Shown one piece after another: positions 1 to 12,453 of a DNA stretch of 64,000 bases. The DNA lies in assembly GCF_964340395.1 (NCBI RefSeq), contig NC_135565.1, forward strand, positions 12,956,742-13,020,741. Reading direction: 5' to 3'. Position 1 is the first letter of the stretch. Every line of letters starts with the position of its first letter. A program made the position numbers and the translations under genes. The notes under the pieces are model-generated. The model did not search any database. It was not told where the DNA came from and saw nothing but the letters and a program-made list of their open reading frames with translations. The DNA comes from Glandiceps talaboti (Eukaryota; Hemichordata; Enteropneusta; Spengelidae).

Positions 1-1
1 T

Positions 2-92
2 TGTATGTATGTATGTATGTATGTATGTATGTATGTATGTATGTATGTATGTATGTATGTATGTATGTATGTATGTATGTATGTATGTATGT
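2..92. repeat. (ATGT)n microsatellite
   Basis: About 22 uninterrupted copies of a GTAT/ATGT tetranucleotide run from the left edge of the window. The open frame through it is an artefact of the 4-nt period. Confidence 0.97.
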
Positions 93-2300
93 CAAGGTAA
101 TTGCAGTAGTTGCCAATTTGTGGATAAATATTTACCACATAGCAACTTCGGTATACTGTATTTTAGTTCTACCGTTTCTCGGTGACAATGTCATTGGTGT
201 TGAGAATGAATGGAACGCTCCTTAGCTCTCTCGAACAAATACTTAATAAGTACTTCAACTTGTACTATATATTTTGTAAGGTAAAACATATAGATGTCCA
301 AAGTATTGTCCATTGGAATGTAATATTGTGTTATTAAGCCTCAAGAGAAAACCCAGGACAATTCAATCATTTCTACAGAACAAATTTACAATAATCCACT
401 TAGAAATAGTTTTTTATGTGGTAGTCATTGTATTGTCCCTAAAGGAAACGAAATCACAACGTATATTTGTGGGGTCATGATGATCGAATGGTCAGAGTAA
501 CCGGCTTAGAATCTGCAGGTTGCGCGTGTCTGAGCCTCGCAAGAACACTAATGATTTTAGTTTTGAATGGCTTTCCTTGGGTAAGATTTGAACCACGATT
601 GTGCCACAGTCAACCCAGCCGTATAATTGGGGACCTGGTAGGATAGAGGTTGCAATGTGAATGATTTAATCCTATGCGCTTATAGAGGCTGCAATGGATT
701 GTATGCTAACAGGGGAGTTAAGTATAAAGGGTCGTTGTGTCGATATAGATCCGAACCAGGGGTAATAATTGTTAAGCGCTTTGAGCACAGAGTGGGAAAG
801 CACTATATAGAAACCAACATTTATTTTTATTAATTGACATTTCACAAAACGGGCTATTATAATGTAACTGAACCTAATGATGTCTAATTAACGCGTGTGT
901 CCTTTCTTTGTCTATTAAACTATTTGGTAAGTCTAACTAAGTACTTATGATTTCTATCAGGGACACTCATCCACTGTTTTGGTAGGGATGTGTCGCACTG
1001 GTGTAATATCAAGTCAGACTAAATTTAGACCAATTTGAACAAAATACTGCCACGTTGTAATTTTATAACGGGAGGATTGATAACATTTTAGACCAAGCCT
1101 AGATAACCCCCATTTTAGCTCTACCTCCCTAAATCTATACTCCCATGCTTTTAAACCAATCCCCCAAATATAACACCCCACTTAAGACCAACCTCCTCAA
1201 ATCCACACCCATTTTATACCAACACTCAAAAGTGCATACACCGAATGGTAACACATCAACATGATGGCCATCATGTACATATAGAGTAACAATTTGACTT
1301 GGTAAAATATTCTAATAGTTATGATAATTTTTGTCATATTATCAACCAATAAGTCGTTTTGTAGTTTTGGTATAATTTACTACAGTAACTATTATACTCA
1401 AAAGACTTCAGTTCAAAATGGATATATTATATATTTGATAGTTTATAACTTAGCGTTGTATGACTCTGTAACATACCTAGCAACTGGAGAACTTAATATA
1501 CCACCCTATTAAAACAGTTGTGTGTGCTAATCTCTACTATTATAGGGGCATTAAAAATTGAACTCTCCGAGTATTTTTGGACCAATTCCAGTTGTTCAAG
1601 GTAATTGGCATATTTCTGAAAAGTAGGTCACTGACTTTGAACCTGTTTCATACCACATAACAAGTTTATAACTACACATACTTGTTTTGCTGACTGTTGG
1701 CCACGTCTACTTGCCTAATAAGTCATGATAAGATGTGTATGCTAATATTGTTCTGCTACACTGGGCCGCAAAGAGACTAGTTACAACTTGTTTTTAATTG
1801 ACAGGATTATGTCAAAGTTGACTTGTGAGTATCAAGCAACTGCGAATACATGTCAGTCAAACTATCACAAATCAACACTCCAGCTTTTCAACTGTTGTTA
1901 TGACGTCATCAGACAAAGGTCCAACATTTGGTTGTGGTCTCTCATGATAACGATCTAAACTGGTGATTATTTCAAGTTCCCGGCATACTACCTTCTAAAG
2001 TACGTACATACAACGGAAGCACCCACAAACCCAACATTTTTACATGGCAAGGGTCAATTGCTTCTTCCGTATCAGTCATATTCTGTATTTGAACTGCTCG
2101 TCTTGTTCGTTCCCTGTCTCATTCTAACCGTTGACGGCGCTGTGCCGATTTCGATCGCACGGCGAAGCCACTGAGACGTAATGAACTTGATAATGGAATG
2201 GGATGTTGAGAAACAGCCACACGATCTTATTTATTGACATTTTTTGTTCTCTTCCCTCTTTTGTTTTACCAATATAATTATGATTTTTATTTGTGTTATT
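93..2300. other. Intergenic stretch, no gene seen
   Basis: Apart from a SINE-like copy (about 473-835) there is nothing I can call. A pyrimidine-rich patch at about 1100-1215 has runs of C spaced about 20-25 bases apart. It looks like a decayed repeat rather than coding sequence. Confidence 0.6.
473..835 (+). repeat. SINE-like element, copy 1
   Basis: This stretch is clearly related to 22022-22330. Shared blocks include GATTTGAACCACGA, CAACCCAGC, TATAATTGGGGACCTGGTAG and a tail with GCGCTTTGAGCACAGAG followed by a TATATA-like run and an AT-rich end. A compact body, a tRNA-like head and a simple-repeat tail fit a SINE. The head is longer here than in the second copy. I do not recognise the family. 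Confidence 0.65.
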
Positions 2301-2409
2301 TAATTTCAGAAAAACTATAGAACCACATCGACGTTACTATCACATGACCCGCTGAAAAGAAAAGAAATATCAGAGATTTGAGGAAATATTGGAACTATAT
2401 CAAGCAGAA

Positions 2410-2712
2410 ATGGAGTCGTCTGAACCCGTGGATAACTCATTAAAAACATTGACAACACAAAGTACATGTCTGCCTGGTCAAAGCGAAAATAATAACAATG
2501 TAGAACATCAGACGAACCAAACTGTGCAAAGTTCTACGGAGCATTCACAAATGAGGAGTTTTCCGAACTTTTCGAAGGAAGCCTGGAGCGAGGATGAAAT
2601 CGAGGAGAGTAAAGGCACCAAAAAGTCGTATGGCAAAATGACGAAACTTTTGAAATCAATCAAATTTAAGAAACCAGTGCTTCGAGAGAAGAACAAAGTC
2701 AAGAAATTTTAG
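2410..2712 (+). CDS. Hypothetical 100-aa basic protein or terminal exon
   Basis: An open frame starts at an ATG in good context (GAAATGG) and ends at TAG. It lies 100 bases downstream of a good splice acceptor (TTTAATTTCAG, ending near 2309), so it could be a last coding exon with a little 5' UTR before it. The N-terminal half is Ser/Thr/Asn/Gln-rich with a poly-Asn run. The C-terminal third is strongly basic and Lys-rich (motifs KSIKFKK, REKNKVKKF). There are no membrane segments and no domain I recognise. No upstream coding exon was found. It could be a chance ORF. Confidence 0.33.
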   Translation: MESSEPVDNSLKTLTTQSTCLPGQSENNNNVEHQTNQTVQSSTEHSQMRSFPNFSKEAWSEDEIEESKGTKKSYGKMTKLLKSIKFKKPVLREKNKVKKF

Positions 2713-4395
2713 ATTATGCCAGTTTTTTTTCGATTGCAACAGTCGTTGAGGGACGTACTAAAAAAGGCGTACACGCAAACTAGAACAGCACGTCGTAAAA
2801 CCAAAGGCCACTTTGCGGCGCCATGAACAACCTCGTTCAACGACAACGTCAACGGCACATACTTGTATACGGATTATATTATTCTACTCATCGTCGTAAA
2901 CCACAGCCTCTTTTACGGCACCGTCCAGTGTTGCAGAAGAAATAACAACTCTGGTTTGCCAGATTGAATTCTTATGTGTGTGTCTTTTGCAGCCAAAACG
3001 ACAACCAAGCGAACAACAATGAATAACATTCACACGTGTGCTACGTAAAACGGTGCTTGTATGCATAATTAGAGAATTATAAATTAGTGGATGAATATGA
3101 AATATTTTTTTAAAAGTTAACAATTTCTAAAGCTGTGTTGAAGAAAATATATTTTATCTTCCCGTGACATTTAAAAAAATATATTTTGTTGAATTGCCAC
3201 AGCTGTTACTCAATATATGTTTAAGTAATGTGTTTTTGTACTGCATACAATGGTTTGGCAGTTTTTGTCTTTTGATGGCATAATTAGTCGTACAGTTCAG
3301 TTCTTTATCAAAACCATGCTATTTTAAGTGGGTTATATGCAAATATGTCGTATGCTCAGGTAAAAGTAACAATAACATTTGTAGTAAAAACATAGAAAAA
3401 CCGCAGTTAGATTTTCCTAGGATGAACTCAAGTTGATTCAGCAAACCGTATCTGCTTAAGGCCATCCTTACTTAATTCTGTGTTTCTCTTGACAATCCCT
3501 TCAATCTGACGCAATAAAATGACGCCCTCTACGGCAGGGTTAAAACAATATCACAACGTCATTGATTGTCACATAGGAAAATCATGAGCGCGTATCTGAG
3601 CGAAAATTATAATAATAATTGTTTAGTGCTGAAATTCGGAGGGGATTTATAAAACAAACGGTTCAAAATTGATTTCTAAGTCATTCAGAATGTTAAAATA
3701 TCACCAATAAACATATATGTACTTACCTTTGAAAAAAACAACACTTTTTTGAAAATTGTTATAGCGATATGGACTGATCCATAATTTTTGAAAGTGTACT
3801 ACAATGAGAATCATAGCATTACGTAAGAGCGCCCTCATCTGATCGTCAATTTGAAGCTTATGGTTTGTGTACTGGAATGTGTGTGCTTCTTTTGTGCATT
3901 TTTCAGAATATTGAATTATGGTTTGTTGATGAAATCTGTATATTTTGTAAAAGAAAAGCATCATTCTATACAACACTAGTATATATACATTTTCATAAAT
4001 TGTTTTAATTCATTTTGTTTATGCAGCCCATTTTAATGGAAATATTCTAAACAAACTTGACGAAATAAAGCAAAGAGTAAATAACTTAATCTGTACGTCT
4101 TTCTTACGAATAACTGTATACTCGAAATGAAATGTTACAAAACGAAATTCTCGTTGAAAACAAAAATTATTATTGACAATGACAAGAGATGGCATTGTAC
4201 AAAAGGAATCATGTTTCCTTCAGAGTTTTCAAAATGTGTTCCTTGTTATAGCGATCTTAGTTTCCACGGCCCCAGGGGTCCTGTGCTTTCTACCCTTTAG
4301 AACTTCAGTAGATTATGAAATACAATGTTTGTCATAATCTACTGTATAAAATCCACCCTCCTACACATACCATGAGCAGAGCTATGAGCAGCACC
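2713..4395. other. Intergenic stretch, no gene seen
   Basis: AT-rich sequence without supportable coding content. Short ORFs on either strand lack codon bias and recognisable motifs. A segment near 2893-2935 (GTCGTAAACCACAG...) recurs in altered form at 19593-19640, so part of it is probably an old dispersed repeat. Confidence 0.5.
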
Positions 4396-4397
4396 CC

Positions 4398-4998
4398 CGG
4401 TGGCATCCGCAAAGTTGGAACATAGCTGCTATGCCCACTCCAACGAGAAAGACAAAGGTTACAACTTTATATTTGAGTATAAAACGGAGATTTGATCTAT
4501 GGGGATGCTTTTTTCTCCCATGCGAAATCTTGTCTGTAGCCTCTCAATTTCGTTACGTTTATCTGTTACGTCATCGGAGCCATCATCGTCATCCGGTGCG
4601 TTGTCTAAGGCTTCGATGACATTGACAGCCTCGAAGACTTCTAACGCTCTGCCAGCGTGAATGGCGATGAACATTGCAACGCTGAGGATGGTTAACACAG
4701 GTTGGAACCCCATCATAACAATGGTACATCTACTAATGGTATGGTCTTTAGTTTCAGAATTGTCATGTGACATCTGTAAGGACAGGATGAACAACATAAT
4801 CAAAAAAATAACAAGGTTCCCTAGAATATTAACAATAAAGGGAAACAGGGTCCAAAACGGACTCGGGATGGGAACAATTTTATAAAACATGTAATAAAGC
4901 CGTGAAACATACAACGAAAGTAATGTGGCCAGACAGGAAAGGAACATAAACAACTGATCCAAATCTTGTCGGTCACGTAAAAGGTAGTTTTCGACCAC
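4398..4998 (-). CDS. Membrane-protein-like coding segment, possibly broken
   Basis: On the minus strand, an open frame from about 4998 to 4459 encodes roughly three hydrophobic segments: one near the start, one containing ILGNLVIFLIMLFIL, and one containing VLTILSVAMFIAIHAG. An acidic loop follows (DNAPDDDDGSDD). The frame has no ATG at its 5' end, so it would have to be an internal exon or start at an internal Met. It ends at a stop at 4459-4461. In another frame just downstream (about 4460-4398) a further hydrophobic stretch (TFVFLVGVGIAAMFQLCGC) is open to a TAG. This suggests either a frameshift or an unseen intron. The family is not recognised. The GC content is higher than its surroundings. 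Confidence 0.38.
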
Positions 4999-5040
4999 AA
5001 TGATTCGGGTGCGTTATCTAAGGCTTCGATGACATATACA
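4990..5040 (-). repeat. Second copy of a ~45-bp coding-like segment
   Basis: The minus-strand sequence encoding VIEALDNAP at about 4580-4625 recurs at about 4998-5040 with one or two changes, followed by a different continuation. It is a short direct duplication about 420 bases apart, or two diverged exons of one repetitive gene. Confidence 0.6.
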
Positions 5041-5079
5041 GCCCGTCGACATCCAATACCATTTTTCATATTGGACACA

Positions 5080-6357
5080 ATTGCGAAGTCTTGCTGTACT
5101 TTACAGTAACATACGCCACCAAGGACATTTATTGCATCATTTCATGAACGCCTCAGTCAAGGATCACGTGATAATACAGAATTCAGTTACTGAATTCATA
5201 CCAGCCTCTCTGAAATTATGAATTTTTATTGAAGTATCTATTATCGGGATGGGCAGATGCTGTTTAAAAGTGTTCGATCATATAGTTCATACACTAATTT
5301 TCTGATCGGAGAATTTTTGTAGAAACTTTATTTCCGAATGTTGCGTCAATGATTACATGAAAATGTTCATCATATTAGAAATTACTAAATTGTGGTGGGA
5401 ATTACGAAAAAAGTACGGTTCACCATTATCCGGTTGAAATTGTATACGGGAGTATTTGTCTGCGTGTGTATAGTAACATTTGTCCTTCAAAAGTTGACGG
5501 TATTGTCATTGACAATTATTATATACAATAATGATATTTTATACAGGTCGTTAAAAATAGACATTAATGTGTTATTATGAAACCATATTGTTATGAAGGT
5601 GTTTACTGCACTGCGAAGGATTGAGGACATTTTAAGGAAGTACATTTTTTTATTTTGCGACCAATAAATCATTTTTAAGTTGGTTAATCGTACATTTTTT
5701 TCCTAAACCAAGAGTTTGTTGTATGGCCATATTAGCGGGAACTGTTGTTGAAATGTTGTTTTCATTCTATATAGTAGTTCATTATTGCAATTATGATATT
5801 TGTGTATAAAGTTATCTGCTTAGCTTCTTTACCAAAGAACGAATGATGTGAATGTAGTCTTTGACGCCGAGATGTGATGAAGGTATCAAACTGTTGTGGG
5901 TTTCATGAGCGCGCCCTCTACGGAGACAACTTGCCAGTCTACCTGTCATTCTACTATTTACTATTGAGTTTCATAGATATAGTTATCTATAACAAATTTT
6001 CCCTTTTCGCCTAAACCATGTCGGACACAGGTCAGCAACATTTTTTGCTGAAGAGTGGTAGTCTGTTTACCACTCAAGGTATGCGGTGTCGCAGCGCCCT
6101 CACACAACAGCCAACCATAACCCTTTCAACGAGCGTGACGCCAACGTTGTATGTTATAATTACTGACTAGACTAACGTTAAACACATACAACATGGCGAT
6201 ACGACATGACGTATCCAAATGAGCCATACTTCATAAAATCAGAAAAAAGAGCAAGAATCATGATACATTTTCAGAGTAATTGTTTCAGGCCAAAAACGAT
6301 GTAAGCAGTATGTACATTGACAGAAATAAATAAATAATATGGTAGGTATTTCATCAT
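5080..6357. other. Intergenic stretch, no gene seen
   Basis: AT-rich, no coding frame with protein-like composition. Contains a GCGCCCTCTACGG motif near 5912 that resembles part of a CTCF-type site, but nothing else I can support. Confidence 0.5.
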
Positions 6358-7593
6358 CTAGGAAATATAAAACTCAATAAAATTTAGAGAGTCTGCGTGA
6401 AGAGAAGAAACTAATCCAATATGAGTAAATAAATTAGGTACCGTCATGTATTGCTGTGTACCCGACACCTCGACAAAGTTCGACAGCAAAAAGTCTATAG
6501 GAAGTGTCTTTTGACGGATGTATGTCGTAATGCTAGGAAGGATGGCGGAAGGATACAAAACTGCTGCTATGCAGCATGAGGTTGCCGGGCGGATGTCAAA
6601 ACCTAAATGTGACACTCCGCGCCAGTGAAGAAAATATTGTCGACCAATAAAATGTAAAAGTAAACCGAAATATACAAAACTGATCACAAATACACAGTAC
6701 GTCCACAGCAGGGCATTTCTTGAATGTTGGCGGTAAAAATGTTCATATAATAACGCACAAATGCTTGCACAAATCATTGCTATAGAAACGCCTTCACCAA
6801 TGAACCACCAGTGTCTGTCAAATCCGGCTAAAGGAGCGGGAAAGTTTAGTTTCAGAAAAGCCCACTTGATATCATTCTGTGCATAATTTCCATGTTTGTT
6901 ACGCATTTCAAGTTTATTTGCTAATATGTATTGTAGTTTGTCATAAAACCCCTCATTTGGTATGGCATCGTCTTGTAAAATTATACTATACTTCGGTTCG
7001 TATTTTCGTGAATTATTTAAACAAAATACGTAGTCATCTTTCTCCTTCAAGTATCTACTTCGTCGATCAGTTTCAACGTTGATGGCGCTATTCATCACCA
7101 TAGGAAAGTACTTGGAAAGCGCCATGGCTTCAGAATGACTCGTTGGGTTGGCATCCACATTGCAGATGAATATTGTATTGCGATGTCCATGTTTCTGTTG
7201 CTGTAGGTTTTGATGTAAACGTGATAATACTTGGGTTAAGTATTTTGGATTGGAGTTAACGTTCGTTGCATCATTGGTTCTGCTAACTGTTATGATGCCT
7301 ATAACTATGTTTACATCTGTCCTGATGTCATTGTATTGGCGAAGTGTGTCATCCGGGTCTAATGTTTTCAGGTAACTTTCATCTTCGAATATTCGTTTAC
7401 TGTTCGCTTCATTTACTAATTGCAGGTCTCTGTTCCGATCAGCTACGTAATAAAAGGAGTACGGTAGACTTCCACACAACAATGGCAAGACGAAGAGAAA
7501 GGTCAAAGTGTAAATACAGAACGTTGAACCTAGGTGAGTTGAAAGCAGACGAAGGGAACACCTTTTCCTGTTCACAAGAATGCGGAACATCAT
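6358..7593 (-). CDS. PGAP4: PGAP4-type GPI-GalNAc transferase (TMEM246 family)
   Basis: An intact single-exon frame of 411 residues, close to the roughly 400 of known PGAP4. The family adds the GalNAc side branch to the first mannose of GPI anchors in the Golgi. An N-terminal signal anchor lies at about residues 22-43. A glycosyltransferase-like half follows, with the acidic motif ILQDDAIP (QDD at about 207-209, the DXD-like position). A transmembrane hairpin (about 266-287 and 296-317) interrupts the catalytic domain, which is the family hallmark. The C-terminal block contains VPNLFTHIGLVSSL. The start was chosen at the first of two adjacent ATGs ahead of a basic stretch and the anchor. QDD replaces the EDD I associate with the vertebrate enzyme. 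No frameshift is seen. No clear polyadenylation signal was found downstream. Confidence 0.9.
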   Translation of the reverse strand: MMFRILVNRKRCSLRLLSTHLGSTFCIYTLTFLFVLPLLCGSLPYSFYYVADRNRDLQLVNEANSKRIFEDESYLKTLDPDDTLRQYNDIRTDVNIVIGIITVSRTNDATNVNSNPKYLTQVLSRLHQNLQQQKHGHRNTIFICNVDANPTSHSEAMALSKYFPMVMNSAINVETDRRSRYLKEKDDYVFCLNNSRKYEPKYSIILQDDAIPNEGFYDKLQYILANKLEMRNKHGNYAQNDIKWAFLKLNFPAPLAGFDRHWWFIGEGVSIAMICASICALLYEHFYRQHSRNALLWTYCVFVISFVYFGLLLHFIGRQYFLHWRGVSHLGFDIRPATSCCIAAVLYPSAILPSITTYIRQKTLPIDFLLSNFVEVSGTQQYMTVPNLFTHIGLVSSLHADSLNFIEFYIS

Positions 7594-7891
7594 AATGATG
7601 AATACGCATGCGCACCTCTTCTTCTAGTCTGCCTGATAGTGCTAACGAAGGTCAGTTTTGACGAAGCACAACTGGCCAACTATATTTTCAATAACAACCC
7701 CTTCTTTCCCTATAAAAGCGGTCTTCAAATTGAAGCACTACAGGGAATAACAAAAGTTTTATAATCCACTCTCAGACTTCTTTCACACGAATTTAAAGGT
7801 GTGAATATTGATGTTTGCAACAAATCCTATCACATCTTCAGTTACTATATAGTAACCATATGTACGTGTTCGTATCTCTGTAAAAATGGAA

Positions 7892-7976
7892 CGAAAAAAA
7901 GTTTAGGGTCGTCGTGAAAAACTAGGTGGGGTCGGGTAACCGGAACCAAACAACTTTTTTTTTTATTTGGCCTAAA
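7892..7976 (-). mobile_element. Partial GGCCTAA-family inverted-repeat element
   Basis: Matches the terminal part of the full copy at 47449-47830: AGTTTAGGGTCG, GGTGGGGTCGGGTAACC, GGAACCAAACAA, then GGCCTAA. Only this end is present; the rest is missing or too decayed to see. Confidence 0.7.
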
Positions 7977-8055
7977 ATGAAATCTCTATGATACTACGAA
8001 ACCAGAGAGACTATAGCGTTTCAATTATAGCATATTGTTTTTACGACTCACACAA

Positions 8056-8299
8056 GGTTTTTTGTTACAAATTACATAAAACAAAATAACAAACACTGAT
8101 AGCGTGCACATATAAAATGATACATTGTATCTCACTGTGAACATAATTCAATATCAGTGTCGGTTAAAACTTACAAGGAAGATTAAAAAACAAATTGTTT
8201 ATTTGCGTTCACAGTGAGATAAAATGTTACATTTCATATGCGTGAGCGCTATCAGTGCCTGTATTTTGTTTGTGCAATATAATTCGTAACAAAAAATCA
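8056..8299. mobile_element. Foldback (palindromic) MITE
   Basis: Two long arms face each other. The left arm (8056-8143) reads TTTTTTGTTACAAATTACAT ... ACTGATAGCG ... TCTCACTGTGAAC. The right arm (8207-8299) is its near reverse complement: GTTCACAGTGAGA ... CGCTATCAGTG ... GTAACAAAAAATCAC. The spacer is about 63 bp. There is no coding capacity. This is typical of a non-autonomous foldback or long-TIR DNA transposon. One arm recurs at about 35270-35355. Confidence 0.8.
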
Positions 8300-9636
8300 C
8301 GTTGTTTTAGATCACAGACAAGTAACACACCCTTGTCTGTCGCTTAATGAAAATTTTATAGTCGGCTAGATTTGGTAGTATGTCTGCTGTCTGCTAGCCT
8401 GTTACAATGTAACTTTATACAAGTCAATAATTAACCATAACTATGGATGTATACTGCATATGTACTCTGCATAATATGCGTGTCATGGGTGTTCGGTACG
8501 AATATCACCTAGTCATGGCCCTATCACAACCAAGGTAAAAAGCCCAACACCGTAATATCATGAGTGATATGTAGACGATGTGTTCTTTTATGCCCACAGG
8601 TAACTTCACTCCAGACGTAGATCACACGTGTGTAAGCGTGAGGCCGTTTCGACTACCGTGTTCGTTCAGTCACTGAATATAAATTATATTTCATTTGTAT
8701 GTCTTTTGGTATGTCTATGATAAGACTGAGTTCACTATAAAATTACTTTAGAAAATAGAACGACTCGTTATGGGGGAATAAAACAAAGGGAAAACTGGTG
8801 AGACGACACTTACCTAAGCCAGACCTGCCAAACCCAATATTTATCTGTATCAAATAGGCACGACATGACCGTTTGAACTTTGCGTATACATCCTGTACAG
8901 ATTTTGTTTACTTATGCAAATGTTATACTCTTACAGGTAGATGGGTGGATATGGATGTGCGCCTTTTCTTAAATGAACTCTGAGGGCGGAGTACTACTAA
9001 CGCCATACCCGGACCATAACTATGCGATCTGCCAGATTAAAACCTGGTCAAGGAGAAATCTCCATCTGCGCTATTTACTATATTTCAGGTCTACTGTTTA
9101 CGTTCTCTTTTGTTTATACATCAGGTGCAAGGCAGTTGATGTGTAAAAAAATGGAAAATGTCGCTGCAAGTACAAGATGTGAAATAAAGGTTAAAAAAAA
9201 CAAATCGAGACTTCTCCTTGATGAGATGATTGCATCATCAGACAGAGGTGCCCTCTGCTCAGACTGCTGATGTATAGCAATAGACTCTCTCGCAGGCCTT
9301 GGAGCTTCGCATATGGCTAAATCCTGGGTTGTTTTGTATGTACTGTTATCTACTGCATAATTGTACTCGAATATCCCTGTTGTTGACTTTCGTTGATGTG
9401 TTAGCGTGACGCTCCCTGTTAACGCGAAGCTCGAATCCACGACCATCACACAACCACGACAGTACCAGCCAGTGACTCGTTATGCACGTATATCCATTGT
9501 ACAGTGCTCTTTCGATATTATTAACGTAACATATGAAATTCATATAAAAAACAAAATGAATTTGAAAAGAAATTATTAATAAACTCATAAACAAAGAAAT
9601 TTCAACATTCCAGATTATGTACTGGTCTATCACTAA

Positions 9637-9835
9637 GGCCCAAAAAATTGTTTGGTTCCGGTTACCCGACCCCACCCTAGTTTTCACTGCCGAAATTAAG
9701 GATTTGTTTTATGTATTCAAGAAAAAAAATAAAATCGCGACAATTGTGAATCTCGCGAGAAATAGTTGATTCGGAAGCTGACATCAGACAATACTAAAAG
9801 TGTTCTTCTAATCTGTAATGGCTGTACAATTTCAT
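9637..9835 (+). mobile_element. Partial GGCCTAA-family element
   Basis: Begins AAGGCCCAAAAAATTGTTTGGTTCCGGTTACCCGACC (given here only as the landmark TTCCGGTTACCCGACC). It continues with the AAATCGCGACAATTGTGAA and TCTGTAATGGCTGTACA blocks shared with 19821-20395. It is truncated before the distal inverted repeat. Confidence 0.7.
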
Positions 9836-10199
9836 ATATTTAGTAAATATGACCAAAAATGGTAATAGTTGACTTTTCCACCGATAATTGACATTTTTGA
9901 CAAGAACCTTGAGGTCTTCAAGCTCTTGATAACTCATGATTTATTGCTCAGCCTCTGTTTTGTTTATGTATTTTGTACCAAAACATATTACGCGAAGTAC
10001 GTAATTAATCATATCTCCATTCAGAAGAAATACTGCCAGTCCTTACATAGTAAAAGTATCAAGTAGAGGATGATCATTTTAGTGTTGTAGAATTAAATTA
10101 TTTTATTTCAAAATCGATGCATATACATTTACCTAATATTGGTAGTAAAATATCGACATTCGTCACTTTACATCTTAGAATGTTTAAAGTCTTTTGTTT

Positions 10200-10205
10200 T
10201 TTATT
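10200..10205 (-). promoter_or_regulatory. Candidate polyadenylation signal for the minus-strand reductase
   Basis: AATAAA on the minus strand about 180 bases after the stop codon at 10387. Another AATAAA at 10372-10377 is only about 10 bases past the stop. Confidence 0.4.
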
Positions 10206-12240
10206 CAATAAATGAATTCGGGTTTAATCAATGCCATCAGACCCTGAATCAAATTCCCACTTCAAATATATAAAATAACCAGTGATCTTAAAGTTCTGCA
10301 AACATTTTCTCAAAATGCTACATTTGTAATGATCGAATCATCAACAATGATCAAGATGCAAATGTGTAGGTTTTATTTCGTCGCCATTAAGCTTTAACGA
10401 GTGCCTTCCCAGTGTTTTCGCCGGTAAACAACCCAAAGAAAGCCTTTTTCATGTTTTCGAAGCCTTCGGTAATATGTTCCTCCATTTTCAGTTTTCCCTG
10501 CAAAAACATTGTACGGTTATATTACAAAAAGAATACATTAGAAACCAAGTTGATACTGTTTTAGGAGAGTTGCATTGTTTAACTTACTTCATGAGGACAT
10601 ATAAGGGACTGGAGACATATAAGGAAACATTATAGCCATATAAGGTACATCTGGGATGGACGACATTTTCAAATTTACAATGAACATTTATTTAGAGTAC
10701 AATACAAAAATGAAATGATGAACTCTAGCATAATTTGTTGCGTGGCTTTCAAAGGTAATAGGTGGAAATGACGTGACTGAATTGGGAAAGGAAACACAAC
10801 TGGCTACAGGGTCTGGGTTTGCAAACTAATAAATGATTAAAATACTTATACTTCCATACTTCAAAGTATCAGAAGATTCAAGATCCAAAGAATCAAGCTA
10901 TCACTATTTGACCGTAACATTGAATAAAACCTCATCACTAGAGCACAAGTTAGGTCATCCACGAGTCCAAACTGATACATTGATTTAGATACATAAAATA
11001 TAATCATGTTGTTCAAGTACTTGCCCTAGATCTGTTCAGTACAGTACATGTATTTTGTGCAGCACATTGGTTACATATCAGCAACATATAGGATTAGTTT
11101 CACAAGATATTTAAACCTACCTGGAGATACCATTCAACCATTTGTTTATATCCCTCGGGGTATTTGTCCTTGAACGTGGTTACTATAAAACCTTGTACCT
11201 TTAATTCTTTGAAAAGTATCAGTCCATCGGGACATGGAACTAAAACAACAACAACCCCACAGTATTGTTAAATAAACGTATGAGTGTATGGGGGGGGGGG
11301 TCAAAACATGTCTACCTAAGGAATGGGTGGAGCAATTTGTGTAGCTACTCATTAGTCTGAATATTGTCCCACAATGGTGTCTATACATGTACCAAGGTCA
11401 GACAAATTATGAAGACCGAATCCAGTCCTCAACAGTTGATTTAATTGTGTTTATTGATGTAGAATGAATTATTTCAGTGGGTAGATTTTCCAGATAGGTA
11501 TTGTCGATGAAAAGAATGAGTTGAGGTAAAGATCTGTTCTTGACGTAGTAGAAATAGTTTACAAGTTCTTACCCAGTTCCTGTTCTTTGTCATTATATTG
11601 AGATATAGTCCCACACTGACTAATACGTCCATACAAATTCATGTGGTTCTTGACAGTCACTGAAAATTTGCCACCAACCTTGGATATAAACATATATAGA
11701 GATATGTGAACTAATATGCTTTCATACATTGTTAAGAATATTGCGAAAAGTAAGCATCTTTAGCATATGATACTATGAATGCTCATCATGGAAGCACTAA
11801 GATTCATACACAAGGTCTCTTCTTCTACTTTTGAGTGAGAAGCTGTTTCGAACAAATCACTTGTACTTCTTCAGTGTCTAACTGGATCTGACAGAATGGT
11901 CCAAATTTGCTGGAGGTGTTGAGTAACCAGAGGTGTGAAAAGGTTAGCCTCAATATGTATGTAAAATCAGGTGTGAAAGGACTTGCCAGTATATTTAGCA
12001 TGTCTAAAAAAAATAAACCTCTAGCACTTTCATATGTACTCAAATTACTGGAGAAAATCAACATTTTGAAATTGTATCAATACTGAATGGCAATGCTTAT
12101 AAATTCATGGAGTGTTTTGTTTTTTAATTTTAACATATACATTTGTATTGAACGTTTGTTGCCCCTCTGTTTCTTTTGTTTAAATCATGTTTATAAATCC
12201 CATTTGTCATTATATTTACACCTGTCTTCAAAATGGTCTA

Positions 12241-12453
<213 letters not shown>

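Larger units (their letters stand above)
7594..10386. other. Intergenic stretch filled with transposon debris
   Basis: Holds the right end of a GGCCTAA-type element (7892-7976), a palindromic element (8056-8299) and another GGCCTAA-type piece (about 9637-9835). From about 10000 onward it becomes the 3' flank of the reductase gene. That flank is duplicated in inverted orientation at about 36660-37030. Confidence 0.65.

Noticed and set aside
7705-7716. CCTATAAAAGCGG as a TATA box for PGAP4
   Set aside because: It is oriented to the plus strand, away from the minus-strand gene, and no plus-strand gene follows.
9022-9449. Overlapping ORFs of 82 and 111 aa
   Set aside because: Low-complexity and mutually overlapping on opposite strands, next to transposon ends, with no domain or splice support.
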